Origin: Xanthobacter autotrophicus
GTDB lineage: Bacteria; Pseudomonadota; Alphaproteobacteria; Rhizobiales; Xanthobacteraceae
Assembly: GCF_043194295.1 (NCBI RefSeq)
Contig: NZ_JBAFVK010000014.1
Length of the DNA stretch: 64,000 bases
Strand: one strand, 5' to 3'
Translations under genes and position numbers: made by a program
Notes under the pieces: model-generated
Told to the model about the DNA's origin: nothing
The model's database searches: none
What the model saw: the letters and a program-made list of their open reading frames with translations, nothing else
Part shown: piece by piece, positions 8,903 to 18,211 of the stretch
How positions within the stretch are numbered: position 1 is the first letter of the stretch
How the letters are laid out: each line of letters opens with the position of its first letter

Positions 8903-9928
8903 CTACTCGATCAGAATCTCAGGCACTGCGGACATCCCCACACGAAGCGCATCGACGCCGGCCTGGTCGGGTTCTATCCTGATCCGGATCGGTAAGCGTT
9001 GAACGACTTTCGTGAAGTTTCCAGTGGCGTTCTGCGGGGCAATGGCCGAGTAGCTGACTCCGCTGGCGGGTCCGAGGCTGTCGACTATGCCGGCGAACAC
9101 CTGACCCGGGAGGGCGTCAACAACGATCCTGACGGATTGGCCGGGTCGGACGCGAGCCAGCTGCGTCTCCCGGAAGTTGGCGCGGACATAGAGCTTGTCC
9201 AACGGGACGATCGACAGCAACGTTGTTCCGACCGTGACATAGGCGCCCGTTCTCACGGCTTTCTGACCGACGGTGCCGGAGATGGGCGCCGCTATCCTCG
9301 TGTAGGACAGCCGTAGATTGGCATCGGCGAGGCTGGCTTGGGCCTGATCGTGTGCCGCCCGAGCCCCGTCCAGCTGGCTATTGAGGATATCGAGTTGCCG
9401 TCGAGCCGCGTTGAGCGCCGCGACATGGCTGTCTCGGGTTGCCGTTGCTGTCCCGAGGGTTGACACCGCCTCGTCGAAGCCTCGCTTGGTGACGGCACCT
9501 GATCCCACCAGTTCGCGCATTCGGGCTTCGTTTGCGCGTGCCAGGCTGAGAACGGCATCGTCTGAGGCAATGGCGGCTTGCGCTTCGATGATGAGCGCAT
9601 CCTGACGCTCAATTTGCGCGTGGAGGGTCTTGATGCTCGCCTCATTGACGGCGATGGCAGCCTGCGCATTCTGCACTGCGATCCTCAGATCACGATCGTC
9701 GAGGATCGCCAGCGGATCGCCCTTGTTCACGACCTGGTTTTCCTCGACTAGAACCGCCTCGACCACACCCGCCACCCTGGATGCAACGTTGGTAAAGTCG
9801 GCCAGCACATATGCATCGTCGGTCGATTGGCGTAAGGCCGTGAACTCGGGACGGTTGAAGTAGAGATAGCTTCCTGCGGCAACCGCAATGAGAAGGCCGC
9901 CGGCGGCCAGCCTGATGAAACGCGACAT
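8903..9928 (-). CDS. HlyD/EmrA-type periplasmic adaptor of an efflux pump
   Basis: A 341-residue membrane-fusion protein. A single N-terminal membrane segment (LAAGGLLIAVAAGSYLYF) is followed by the biotinyl-lipoyl-like part (VEAVLVEENQVVNKGDPLAIL), a long coiled-coil hairpin from about residue 75 to 190, and the returning part (LRLSYTRIAAPISGTVGQKAV). It would link the inner-membrane transporter encoded 3 bp upstream to an outer-membrane channel not encoded here. Together they make an EmrAB-type tripartite drug or solvent efflux pump. No defects are visible. Confidence 0.9.
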   Translation of the reverse strand: MSRFIRLAAGGLLIAVAAGSYLYFNRPEFTALRQSTDDAYVLADFTNVASRVAGVVEAVLVEENQVVNKGDPLAILDDRDLRIAVQNAQAAIAVNEASIKTLHAQIERQDALIIEAQAAIASDDAVLSLARANEARMRELVGSGAVTKRGFDEAVSTLGTATATRDSHVAALNAARRQLDILNSQLDGARAAHDQAQASLADANLRLSYTRIAAPISGTVGQKAVRTGAYVTVGTTLLSIVPLDKLYVRANFRETQLARVRPGQSVRIVVDALPGQVFAGIVDSLGPASGVSYSAIAPQNATGNFTKVVQRLPIRIRIEPDQAGVDALRVGMSAVPEILIE

Positions 9929-9931
9929 GTT

Positions 9932-11491
9932 TTATCCATTTGCCGGCGAGAGTTGTGGGGAGTTTTGTGGCGTAGGGTTCGGCGCCGGGATGAATTGCAT
10001 GAGGAGGGCAAGCGGCACCAGGACAAAAGCCAGGGTGCCGAGGACTCGATAGACATCCGCGGTCGCGAGAGCGACGACCTGCGCATTGATCGCCGTTTTC
10101 AATGCCGTGATGTCCTCAACCTGAGGAAGGCTCTGTCCGATGGACCCGAACCGATCGACAAGAATATAGGAATGGAAGTGCTCGCGGACCTCCATCAGCC
10201 AGTTGACGAGCGCGCCACCAATGAGCGTACTGATGGATCGCAACGTGTTGACGAAGCCGGCGATATAGGGCCCTTCCATCGGTTGCACGACGCTGGTCGC
10301 GAGAAACAACATCGAGACGACCGCCATCGGCTGGCCAACCGCTTGCAAAGACTGGGCGGGGACGAACTGTTCCCAGGTCCAGGTGGTGTCGACCCGGGCT
10401 GCATGGAAACAGGATAGGCCGATCAGCGCGAGCCCGGCGGCGAAGACAAACCGCGCATCCACCCATTTCTGGTAGAGCAGAAACGCGACCAACGAGCCGG
10501 CGAAGAGCTGGGGAACCCCGATTAGCAGCCCGATCGGGGCGCTTTGCAAGGCACGGTAGCCCCAGTTTGATGCGAGGAAGGAAGACGGCAATACCGCGCC
10601 CGATATGAGAACGATCAGCATCAGGATGAAGATGGTGAAACCGATAGAAAGGTTTCGGCGCGACAGGAGCTGGAACTTGATAAACGGCGCCGGGTGAAAC
10701 CATTCAGAGGCGCCGTAGGCCACCAAACAGACAAGACCTATTGTCATGGCAGTGCTGATCACCGGCGAGTTGAACCAATCGAGGCGGGTGCCCTGATCGA
10801 ACGCCACCGCCAGCAGGAAAAGCCCAGTTATTCCGGCAAGCATGCCTGGCCAGTTGATAGACGAGAACCGTTTCCAGGCAATCGGCTCACGCGGCAATGC
10901 CCAAGCGACAATACATCCTGAAACAATCGCCACCGGAATGAACTGCCAGTACAGCCACCGCCAATCCACAAGGACGTCTGTCCATTGCCCGACGATCCAG
11001 ATCGCGACGTTCGGTGCAAACGTGGCCGTCATGGCATAAAGGGCAAGGCCATGCAGGCGAATGGAAGGTGGAAGCGTTCTCAATGCCATCATCATCAGCA
11101 GAGGGATAAGCGCTCCAGCGCTGATCCCCTGTATTGTCCGCAGCACGAGCAGCAGGTTGAGGTCAACAACGAACGGAAGCACCATCGCGATCAGAGACGA
11201 CACTGTGACGAGTACCAGATGAAAGCGTCTCGCGCTAAAGGTAATGGCAAACCAAGTTGCGAACGGCATGGCGACGAGTTCGCCCGCTGAGTAGAAAGTA
11301 TTCAACCAGGAAGCGTCGTCAGAACCGAAGCCGAGCGCACCACGAACATCGGCAAGGCCGAGGGAGCCGCTGCGGCTGTTGAGCCCCGACATCATCGCAG
11401 ACAGAAAGATGCCGAGCAGCGCGATCAACGCTCGCTTGGTCAGCGGCGGCGGCGCCATAGCCGGTGCAACTGCGTGACCGGTATCTGCCAT
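9932..11491 (-). CDS. MFS drug transporter, DHA2 (EmrB-like) family
   Basis: A 519-residue protein with about 14 hydrophobic segments, beginning RALIALLGIFLSAMMSGL. Its length and partnership with a HlyD-type adaptor place it in the 14-TM DHA2 family. The GNRG-like motif C found in EmrB proteins is not clearly preserved. ATG at 11491 has GGAGAG upstream; the more distal in-frame ATG at 11527 has none. Its stop lies 3 bp before the adaptor start. An 18-bp palindrome about 105 bp upstream (11595-11612) nearly matches one at a TetR gene 14 kb away, suggesting repression relieved by a toxic aromatic compound. Confidence 0.9.
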   Translation of the reverse strand: MADTGHAVAPAMAPPPLTKRALIALLGIFLSAMMSGLNSRSGSLGLADVRGALGFGSDDASWLNTFYSAGELVAMPFATWFAITFSARRFHLVLVTVSSLIAMVLPFVVDLNLLLVLRTIQGISAGALIPLLMMMALRTLPPSIRLHGLALYAMTATFAPNVAIWIVGQWTDVLVDWRWLYWQFIPVAIVSGCIVAWALPREPIAWKRFSSINWPGMLAGITGLFLLAVAFDQGTRLDWFNSPVISTAMTIGLVCLVAYGASEWFHPAPFIKFQLLSRRNLSIGFTIFILMLIVLISGAVLPSSFLASNWGYRALQSAPIGLLIGVPQLFAGSLVAFLLYQKWVDARFVFAAGLALIGLSCFHAARVDTTWTWEQFVPAQSLQAVGQPMAVVSMLFLATSVVQPMEGPYIAGFVNTLRSISTLIGGALVNWLMEVREHFHSYILVDRFGSIGQSLPQVEDITALKTAINAQVVALATADVYRVLGTLAFVLVPLALLMQFIPAPNPTPQNSPQLSPANG

Positions 11492-11594
11492 CTTTGGCTC
11501 TCCAATCTTATGCAGATCGCGGCCCATCCCATTTGGGTAGTCGCGTTGCGTTCCGGGCTCATCCTGCCGAAAGGGCGGCAGCTTTCTCTCACAT

Positions 11595-11612
11595 TGGTAA
11601 TATTGATTACCA
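11595..11612. promoter_or_regulatory. Operator of the efflux operon (18-bp perfect palindrome)
   Basis: TGGTAATATTGATTACCA: 7-bp arms TGGTAAT and ATTACCA around ATTG, about 105 bp upstream of the transporter start. The palindrome at 25777-25794 beside the TetR gene has the same arms, spacing and total length with one arm mismatch. I infer that the same or a related TetR protein binds both. Confidence 0.6.
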
Positions 11613-11635
11613 CATAAGGTAACTGCGAGTACCAG

Positions 11636-11940
11636 TCAATGGAAACCCACCATCGAAAGCGTCAATTTGGAGTGCGGATTGAGACCAAGGGAGCTCGCCA
11701 GCTTCCGCAGGCTGCTGAACCGGCTGATGTCGCCGATCGCCGCGGTCGTCGCCAGGCCCGCTACCATGTCGATACCTGAGATCGTCATCAACCGCATCAC
11801 ACCTTCATCCACGAGCGCCGAGCATGTGCGGTCGCGCTCGATCACCTTCAGGTCCGCGCCGAGACGGTCGAACTCGCAAAGGTGCCGCTTGATCGCGAGA
11901 CGCTCGTCCTTCGGCACGGTCTGCTTGGCAAGCCAGGCAC
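11636..11940 (-). pseudogene. IS110-family transposase C-terminal remnant
   Basis: About 100 codons match the C-terminal transposase-20 domain of IS110 elements: LAIKRHLCEFDRLGADLKVI, LMTISGIDMVAGLATTAAIG and SLRKLASSLGLNPH. The N-terminal DEDD domain is missing and the end is cut just after GLNP. It differs from the two larger IS110 copies in the window, so it derives from another element. It abuts an IS481 fragment on the other strand. Confidence 0.7.
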
Positions 11941-11974
11941 CGCCGTTGGACCCGCACAGATCGGCAGAAGCCCC

Positions 11975-12067
11975 ACCCCCTATGAGTTCATCTGCAAATG
12001 CTGGACAAACGAGCCTGAAAGATTCACCCTCGATCCAATCCGCCAAAAGCCGGGACTGAACACCTAG
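11975..12067 (+). pseudogene. IS481-family transposase C-terminal remnant
   Basis: Thirty codons ending in a stop read TPYEFICKCWTNEPERFTLD and then PIRQKPGLNT. This is the highly conserved C-terminus of IS481-type transposases. Everything upstream is missing; the IS110 fragment lies there instead, so the two elements were probably nested and then eroded. Confidence 0.7.
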
Positions 12068-12337
12068 CTGCCCTCGAGGAACCGCCATACGATCAAGTGA
12101 GGTCCTGTCAAATGCCAAGATAGCGGTGTCACAACGTGATCGGCGTGGCGCGAGCCATGCCGAGAGCTCAAAGGCGCCCGTCGCAGGGCTCAGGTGTAGG
12201 TGCCGTCCTCACTCCAAGGGTGATCGGTTAAGGTCAACATCATTCCCAAACTGGCCCCCTGTAGAAGATCCCAGCTTCCCGGATTTGCCATGAATGTTCT
12301 TTGTAAAGGGTGCAAGGGCAGCAGGTAGCTTGAGAGG
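12068..12337. other. Intergenic region upstream of LysR
   Basis: About 270 bp with no gene. It must hold the LysR promoter, but I see no clear palindrome or T-N11-A box. The bases after the IS481 fragment have no recognisable origin. Confidence 0.4.
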
Positions 12338-13255
12338 TTGAATGTGACGGTGATCATCGATCCAAAATGGGAATTATTCGTTAGAGTGGCTCAAATTGGA
12401 AATTTCACACGCGCTGCGGAGCATTTAGATTGCCCGCAATCAGTACTCAGCAGGCAAATCGGAGTTCTGGAGACGCAATGTGGTCAGCGGCTGTTTCGGC
12501 GCACCGGCAGGGGCGTCGTGCTTACGGATTTCGGCGAGATTGTGTTTGCTCGAATTCGCCCTCTTATGGATGAGGCGGCGCGGTTAGTTGTTGACATTCG
12601 GGCCGTGGGAAACGAACCCATGGGTGAGGTTCGCGTTGGGTTGCTGCCTTCACTCACACCGACACTCGCAGGCCCGCTCTTCCAAACCTTGCGCGATCAG
12701 TGCCCTTTAGTACGACTGCATTTCATGGACGGAGATAGCGCCCATTTAGGGGAATGGTTGAAGCAAGGTCGTTTGGATCTCTCGCTGCTGCTGCGAGAAG
12801 ACAGCGAGGCAAGACCCGGTGAGCCTTGCATGGCTGAGATCAGTTTGCACCTTATTGGCGTGCCGGGAGATCCCATCACAAGTCAGAATCAAGTGCGGTT
12901 CGCAGATTTGGAAGGCCTTCCGCTGATTGTGCCGGCGCCGCCACACTTGCTACGGGCGAGGCTTGACCTTCTGGCAAAAAAGCAGGTCGTCGAGCTGAAC
13001 GTCGCCATGGAAGCAGATTCCGTTTTACTGCAACAAGAACTCGCGATTGCAGGGGCGGGCTATGCAATCGTCGCCTCCACCACCGTAGCAGCCCGTGTGG
13101 CCTCCGGATTACTCAGCTCCTGTCCTATCATTGAACCTCGGCTTATGCGGCAGGTAGTTCTCGGTACTACGCAAATGCGGCCGCGTACATCAGCGACGCG
13201 GGAGGTCGCGCGTATTCTGTTTCAATTGCGTGACCGAATTTTCTGTAGTCGATAG
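12338..13255 (+). CDS. LysR-family transcriptional regulator
   Basis: A 305-residue LysR regulator. The winged helix-turn-helix is residues 10-65: WELFVRVAQIGNFTRAAEHL, DCPQSVLSRQIGVLE and RLFRRTGRGVVLTDFGE. The effector domain follows (VRVGLLPSLTPTLAGPLF, then GRLDLSLLLRED). The start is uncertain: TTG at 12338 gives the full domain but has a poor ribosome binding site, and GTG at 12344 is possible. Downstream, on the same strand, lie only remnants, including a TctC/Bug fragment, so its original target operon has probably been lost. It was not disrupted itself. Confidence 0.85.
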   Translation: MNVTVIIDPKWELFVRVAQIGNFTRAAEHLDCPQSVLSRQIGVLETQCGQRLFRRTGRGVVLTDFGEIVFARIRPLMDEAARLVVDIRAVGNEPMGEVRVGLLPSLTPTLAGPLFQTLRDQCPLVRLHFMDGDSAHLGEWLKQGRLDLSLLLREDSEARPGEPCMAEISLHLIGVPGDPITSQNQVRFADLEGLPLIVPAPPHLLRARLDLLAKKQVVELNVAMEADSVLLQQELAIAGAGYAIVASTTVAARVASGLLSSCPIIEPRLMRQVVLGTTQMRPRTSATREVARILFQLRDRIFCSR

Positions 13256-13519
13256 CACCCTGTTGAAGAGCGCTGGCCGCGCCAGAGTGTCGCCCTGTTT
13301 GTTGATGTGGCCGATCCGATCGGCCTCGCCCGATTGGTAACGCCGCAGCGTCGCGCCGAAATGCGCATCCACGGCGCGTGTGCCGCTGAACCGACCGGGA
13401 TCATCTACCGCGGTGCAGAAGGTCAGCGCCGTACCTGGCCCGACGTCCGACACCGTTATCAGCCTGCGGCAAACCACATCGTCGCATACCGCACGCAGCC
13501 TATTGGAGCTTTCGCACAT
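13256..13519 (-). pseudogene. IS110-family transposase C-terminal remnant (second type)
   Basis: Minus-strand codons read RLITVSDVGPGTALTFCTAV, then DDPGRFSGTRAVDAHFG and LRRYQSGEADRIGHINKQGD. This matches the C-terminal domain of IS110/IS116/IS902 transposases, where the helix-hairpin-helix GVGP precedes the catalytic Ser region (YQSGE). No upstream part remains. It is unlike the IS110 pieces at 11.6 kb and 16.9 kb. Confidence 0.7.
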
Positions 13520-13704
13520 TCGCGATAGCTGAAATGAGACGGCAGGGCTTACTGCTTGCTTCCGCGCATCCTACAGTCCCTCTAAGAATATCACGCAAGT
13601 TAAGCGGCTTGCGGTACACGGAGATGGGCGACATGCAATTCAACCTCCAGTAGCTCCCGGGCGCTGTTCCGGCTTGCTTAGACTCGGCACAGAGTAAGGG
13701 CCGA

Positions 13705-14140
13705 CTGTTTCAAACGCCGATCAAGATGATCGCTCGGCAATCAGTTCGGCGTATTACGGATGGCGCATCAAGAGTCGTGCGGGACAGGATCGCGCAGCAG
13801 TTGGGTGTTCCCATTGTGGTGGACAACAGACCAGCAGCGGGAACCAAGATAGGTACCGCCGCCGTGATCAAAGCCACCGAACGACCAGTACACCCGTTAC
13901 TTGATGGACGCGCCAGACACAACGCTTCCGAAAATCGACGGAACTCGCGCTATGACGCGGAGTGCGACTTGAGACCGGTTGGGCTGGGGAGGCCCACGAC
14001 ATCGCGATGGTTGTCAACTCCAGCAATTCGGCAACGCGCTTGCGGGAATTCGTGTTCTTGGCGAAGCGGGCACGAGGCAAGCTGAACTATGGAAAGCTGA
14101 GATGGGAAATGGCTCTCGCGTCACGCGCGAGCGCCTGAGA
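13705..14140 (+). pseudogene. TctC/Bug-family solute-binding protein remnant, frameshifted
   Basis: Several plus-strand frames add up to one Bug-type periplasmic binding protein of the tripartite tricarboxylate transporter class: VVRDRIAQQLGVPIVVDNRP and GTKIGTAAVIKAT near 13780-13880, YDAECDLRPVG near 13950, then DIAMVVNSSNS and LREFVFLAKRARGKLNYG near 14000-14095 in another frame. The signal peptide and the C-terminal half are missing. Such genes usually sit next to a LysR gene like the one just upstream, so this is probably the lost partner. Confidence 0.65.
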
Positions 14141-14430
14141 TGACTCATTCGAACGAGCATTCTGCACGTGCCGTGCAACGCCACTTCACAAGCCCGCCGT
14201 CACCTGGTGGCGGGCCAGGAAGACATGATCGTGGATGTTGTCCTCGACATCGTGAAGGGCAGCAGCAGAGCTGCCTAATCAACAGATACGGATACGTCAC
14301 CGACACGGTCGACGCAATGGCGCCCAATGTCACGACTTGCAGCAGAGAGAATACCTAAATAGTGGCAGGTAAAACAATTTCAACCTGCATCGCCACGAAA
14401 AGAAATAAAGTTAGGGATGGGAACTTAATC
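14141..14430. other. Intergenic region upstream of an outer-membrane protein gene
   Basis: About 290 bp between the Bug remnant and the next intact gene. The last 80 bp are A+T-richer and would contain the promoter. No palindrome or gene stands out. Confidence 0.4.
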
Positions 14431-15273
14431 ATGAACACGCCGAATTTTGCGATGCTAATTGGTGCATGTTGCGTTCTCGCGACTCTGCCTGCTACACCTT
14501 CGTACGCCGGGTCCCAAATTTTGCCAGGTCTCTCGACCGGACTTCCAATGGGCGCGCCGCTGCCGGAGGGGTTGTGGTCCATTACCTTTCCCAGCTACGG
14601 ATGGCGAGATTCTGATCCAAACGTGAATGTCGGCGCAATTGCTCCCGCTTGGCTGATCTGGTCGACTCCCTACAAGCTAGCTGGTGGCGTCATCATGCTT
14701 GACGTAACCATGCCCTACGTGAACGTCGACATAGATAACGGGCCGAGCTTTTCAGGCATGGCCAATGCCATTATTGATTTGCAGGTCAAGTGGGATCTCG
14801 GCAATGGCTTCTTTGGAGGCTTCCAGAGCGGCATTTATCTACCAATCAGCTCGGAAGTGGGCCGTGATTTTCTCTCCTGGCAGGGCCTTGCAGCCCTCAG
14901 CTATCTCCGGGACGGATGGAATCTCTCCTCCACCTTCTACTATGGCACCGGCGCGCAGGGCACAGGCGGCGCGCCCGCTTGGTTCAACGTGGACCTGACG
15001 GCCACCAAGAAGTTCGGCAAGTTCGAGATCGGCGCGGTTGGTTTCGGTTCCACCGATCTGTCGACGCCGTACTATGGATACCAGAAGCAGAGTCAATTCG
15101 CGCTGGGCGGTCTCATCGGCTATGACTTCGATATCGTCAACGTTCAACTGAAGCTGACTCGCGACGTATATCAGGAAAACTACGCCGGATACGAGACGCG
15201 CGTGTGGGCCAACATCATCGTGCCGCTGATGGCGCCCGCTTCGGCCGGGCGACCCGCAGTTTTCAAATATTGA
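14431..15273 (+). CDS. Outer-membrane protein, MetA-pathway phenol-degradation (transporter) family
   Basis: A 280-residue protein with a signal peptide (MNTPNFAMLIGACCVLATLP, cleavage probably after PSYA). The mature part is made of alternating amphipathic strands with many aromatic residues and a C-terminal strand, as in the Phenol_MetA_deg family of beta-barrels found in aromatic-degradation operons. It probably admits a hydrophobic substrate across the outer membrane. I chose ATG at 14431 because it begins the signal peptide and a purine-rich GGGATGGGAA lies upstream. It is the first gene of a plus-strand group later broken by IS elements. A second member of the family lies at 57.5 kb. 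Confidence 0.8.
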   Translation: MNTPNFAMLIGACCVLATLPATPSYAGSQILPGLSTGLPMGAPLPEGLWSITFPSYGWRDSDPNVNVGAIAPAWLIWSTPYKLAGGVIMLDVTMPYVNVDIDNGPSFSGMANAIIDLQVKWDLGNGFFGGFQSGIYLPISSEVGRDFLSWQGLAALSYLRDGWNLSSTFYYGTGAQGTGGAPAWFNVDLTATKKFGKFEIGAVGFGSTDLSTPYYGYQKQSQFALGGLIGYDFDIVNVQLKLTRDVYQENYAGYETRVWANIIVPLMAPASAGRPAVFKY

Positions 15274-15359
15274 TGTCGCCTCCACAACTTGCGGCATCAT
15301 TTGGCGATATATCGGATATCAATACTCCATAGCACTTCAATCTACATCGGATTCCTAAA

Positions 15360-16385
15360 ATGTTTGAATCAAATGACCTCCTCGTAGGAACGCAGATTCC
15401 ACCCACACTTTTTTTGACTGATAAAGATGTAGGCAAGCTGTGCGAATGGCGAAATGCGGTGATGGCGCTGCGAAGCGCATATGCAGCATCTCGCGATCGT
15501 CCCGCTCTTCCGCCACGTACAATGGCCCGAGGTGACGGAATTTGGTTGCGAAGTCTCACGGCGATATCGCCCAGCGGGGATTTCATGGGATGCAAGTTAA
15601 TCGCCGCTTCACCTCGAAGTGGATATGTAAGTTACCTAATTTCATTGTTCAACGCAAAGACAATGAATTTGGCTGCGCTCATCGACGGCAATCAAGTAAC
15701 GGGCATACGTACCGCTGCAACATCTGCAGTCGCAGTTGATGCGATCGCACCCCATCGAGCGCTGAGGGTCACTGTGATTGGTACGGGATTTGAGGCGCAG
15801 GGGCAACTTGAGGCCCTTGCGTCGATGCGCAGGATCGAATCCGTTAGCGTGTTCAGCCCAAGTCCAGAAAGCCGTGCTCGCTACGTCGGCAAGTTCGCGA
15901 CGCTGATTCCGGATCTCAGGGTACGGGCCTGCGACTCGGCAGAAGATGCGGTAAGCGGTGCTGATGTCGTGATCTGTGCCGCCCGATCTCGTGACGAATC
16001 TCCTGTGCTTCGAGGTGCCTGGCTTCGACCCGGCATGACAGTGGTTTCCATTGGATCGACGCTGCCGGAGCAGCGTGAGGTGGATGTCGATGTCATCCGC
16101 CGCGCGGACCTCATCGTGGCGGACATCCCCGAAGAGGTTGGTCATGAAACAGGTGACATGCTGAAAGCGAAAGATGAAGGTGTCATATTCAAAGAAAAAA
16201 TGTGCTCTCTTTCTTCGATCGTGAGTGGACAGCAGGAAGCGCGCCCAACGCCAGACTCAATCATTCTGTTCAAGTCTGTCGGCTCCGCATTACAGGATGT
16301 GGTGATAGCGGAAATGCTGCTCCTAAGGGCACGAGAAACATCAGCTGGCACGCCAATTCCGGTCGGCATCGTTCCTGTGGAGTGA
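15360..16385 (+). CDS. Ornithine cyclodeaminase/mu-crystallin family reductase, C-terminus replaced by an IS stop codon
   Basis: A 341-residue member of the OCD/mu-crystallin family, which includes pyrroline-2-carboxylate and imine reductases. The substrate half has LPPRTMARGDGIWLRSL and LIDGNQVTGIRTAATSAVAV; the NAD(P)-binding loop is VTVIGTGFEAQGQLEAL near residue 140. The TGA at 16383-16385 is the first three bases of the IS3 element. Without the IS and one copy of its GGAG duplication, the frame would continue at 19304 for about 21 residues (KWKVPKISAQTPSVDLCTVTK region) to TAG at 19367-19369. The loss is confined to the extreme C-terminus, so activity may survive. Confidence 0.85.
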   Translation: MFESNDLLVGTQIPPTLFLTDKDVGKLCEWRNAVMALRSAYAASRDRPALPPRTMARGDGIWLRSLTAISPSGDFMGCKLIAASPRSGYVSYLISLFNAKTMNLAALIDGNQVTGIRTAATSAVAVDAIAPHRALRVTVIGTGFEAQGQLEALASMRRIESVSVFSPSPESRARYVGKFATLIPDLRVRACDSAEDAVSGADVVICAARSRDESPVLRGAWLRPGMTVVSIGSTLPEQREVDVDVIRRADLIVADIPEEVGHETGDMLKAKDEGVIFKEKMCSLSSIVSGQQEARPTPDSIILFKSVGSALQDVVIAEMLLLRARETSAGTPIPVGIVPVE

Positions 16386-16400
16386 CGTTGCCCCCAACTT

Positions 16401-16781
16401 CTATCCAGCGGTGAGTTCGTTCTGGCGGTTGGATTTGCCCTGTCGGGCGTGCGGAGCGGCGGGGGCAGACGCGGAGCCGTTCATGATGCGGAGCGTCTGA
16501 TCCCGCCGCGGGTGGAACGTTGAGGCGAAGGCGCTTGGCGTCTGCCATCCGAGCTTCGAGTGCGGCCGGTCGGTGTTGTAATCGACCTGCCACCGGGCGA
16601 GAGCGGCCCTGGCCTGGGACAGGCTGGAGAACAGCGTTTCGTTCAACAGCTCGTCCCGCAGGCGGCCGTTGAAGCTCTCAATGAAGCCATTCTGCATCGG
16701 CTTGCCGGGCGCGATGTAGTGCCACTCGACCCGAGCCGCGTCGGCCCAGCCCAGAATGGCGTTGGAGGTGAACTCACTGCC
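16401..16781 (-). pseudogene. IS3 orfB transposase, 3-prime fragment
   Basis: This is the C-terminal part of the IS407-group DDE transposase, from GSEFTSNAILGWADAARVEW through WHYIAPGKPMQNGFIESFNG (the DDE Glu is in FIES) to the stop at 16401. It joins in principle to the 5-prime part at 18427-18975, where the reading stops at IVSDN. The IS110 insert separates the conserved SDN from GSE. Confidence 0.85.
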
Positions 16782-16799
16782 ATAGCACATCAGGAAGGA

Positions 16800-16850
16800 G
16801 CCTCAGCCGGCGCGCGGAGCCATTGCGTCGCGCAGCGCGCCGGCTGAGGC
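16800..16850. ncRNA. Long hairpin in the IS110 left end, possible part of a bridge RNA
   Basis: GCCTCAGCCGGCGCGC (16800-16815) pairs perfectly with GCGCGCCGGCTGAGGC (16835-16850) around a 19-nt loop. The same stem is kept in the second copy (26328-26343 and 26363-26378), with one loop base changed. IS110 elements are known to make a non-coding bridge RNA from one of their ends that pairs with target and donor DNA. Whether this hairpin belongs to that RNA or is a recombinase or regulatory site cannot be decided here; the 215-bp right end is the other candidate. Confidence 0.4.
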
Positions 16851-16918
16851 GGTCATGGTCGGTCAGCAGGTCTCTAAAATGACGGTGTTCAAAGCCCCAT
16901 TCCGGAGACGAACCCACC

Positions 16919-18211
16919 ATGACCACCTTGCATCCTATGCCCGATGACGTCGTTCTGGTGGCGATTGATATCGCCAAAGCGCGGAACGAGGTGCTGATCG
17001 AGACACCCGGCCAGAAGCGGCGACGGCGCATGACAGTCCTGAACACGCGCGCCGAGCACGATCGGCTGATCGTGCTGTTGAAGGGCTTTGGCCGGCCTGT
17101 CGCATGCGCCATGGAGGCGACAGGCAACTATCACCGGCCGATCGCTTGGCGTTTGCGTGAAGCCGGCTTCCAGGTTCGCCTGGTTTCGTCGGTGGCCCTG
17201 GCCCGCACGCGCGAAGCCCTGCACAACGGCTGGGACAAGAACGATCCCAAGGACGCCCAGGTCATTCTGCACATGCTGCGGATCGGAGCCTCGCAAACCT
17301 ACCATGACCCGCTGGCCGCCGGCATCAACGACGTCCAGGAGCTATCGAAGACCCACGAGGCGATCGCCGGCGCCAAGACCCAGGTGCTGCATCGGATCCA
17401 GACACATTATCTGCCGCTCTACTTCCCGGAGGTCGACCGCTTCCGCCAGAACAGCCGAAGCGATTGGTTCTTCGCCTTCCTGGATCGGTTTCCCACGCCG
17501 GCCAGCATCACGGCATTGGACAAACCCGCGTTCATTGAAGCCGCTTGGAGCGTCGTCGGCCGGAAGGTCTCGAAGGAACGCTTACTGGGCGACATCTACG
17601 AGACGGCCAAGACCTCCATCGGCCTGCCCATCCCACTCGAAGCCCCCGCCATCCGCATGTTCCGGCTTGTCATCGCCGAGGCGCGCAGCTTGATCCGCCA
17701 GCGCAATGAGATCGAGGCCATGGCCGACCAGCTCCTGGCCGAGAGCAAGGACTATAAGCGCCTGCGACAGATTCCAGGGATCGGACCTATCATTGCCCTC
17801 GCCATTCTGGCCGAGGCCGGCGATCTCCGTCGCTTCGGCCATCATCGCCAGTTCCTGAAGTTCTGCGGCCTGGACCTCTCGACCCAGCAGTCGGGCACAT
17901 ACCGCGGCCAGACCAGGTTGTCGAAGTATGGAAATGCACGTCTTCGGCGCAACCTCTGGCTCGCCGGTCAGGTTGCGATCCGGCAGAAGGAGAACAGTTT
18001 TCGCGACAAGTTCGAGCGCTACATCGCCCGCGACCGGCACAACGCCGATCTCAGGCGCAAGGCGCTGACCGCGATCACCGCCAAGATGGCCCGCGTGGTG
18101 CACGCCATCATCAAAAGCGGTGACGATTACCGGCCCTTTGTCGAGGGGCCGGTGCCAGGTGGGAGAACCCCTCTCAGCAGTGCCGTGAGGGCGCAGCCTG
18201 CGACCCTGTAG
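16919..18211 (+). CDS. IS110-family transposase (DEDD recombinase)
   Basis: A 430-residue transposase. The N-terminal RuvC-like domain shows VLVAIDIAKARNEV (first Asp), VACAMEATGNYHR (Glu) and NGWDKNDPKDAQVIL (final Asp pair), the DEDD set. A coiled region spans about residues 150-290, and the C-terminal domain has LRQIPGIGPIIALAILAEAG, then FCGLDLSTQQSGTYRGQTRL with the Ser typical of the family. No frameshift is present. It starts 137 bp inside the element. The copy at 26.4 kb is about 98 percent identical until it breaks off. Confidence 0.92.
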   Translation: MTTLHPMPDDVVLVAIDIAKARNEVLIETPGQKRRRRMTVLNTRAEHDRLIVLLKGFGRPVACAMEATGNYHRPIAWRLREAGFQVRLVSSVALARTREALHNGWDKNDPKDAQVILHMLRIGASQTYHDPLAAGINDVQELSKTHEAIAGAKTQVLHRIQTHYLPLYFPEVDRFRQNSRSDWFFAFLDRFPTPASITALDKPAFIEAAWSVVGRKVSKERLLGDIYETAKTSIGLPIPLEAPAIRMFRLVIAEARSLIRQRNEIEAMADQLLAESKDYKRLRQIPGIGPIIALAILAEAGDLRRFGHHRQFLKFCGLDLSTQQSGTYRGQTRLSKYGNARLRRNLWLAGQVAIRQKENSFRDKFERYIARDRHNADLRRKALTAITAKMARVVHAIIKSGDDYRPFVEGPVPGGRTPLSSAVRAQPATL

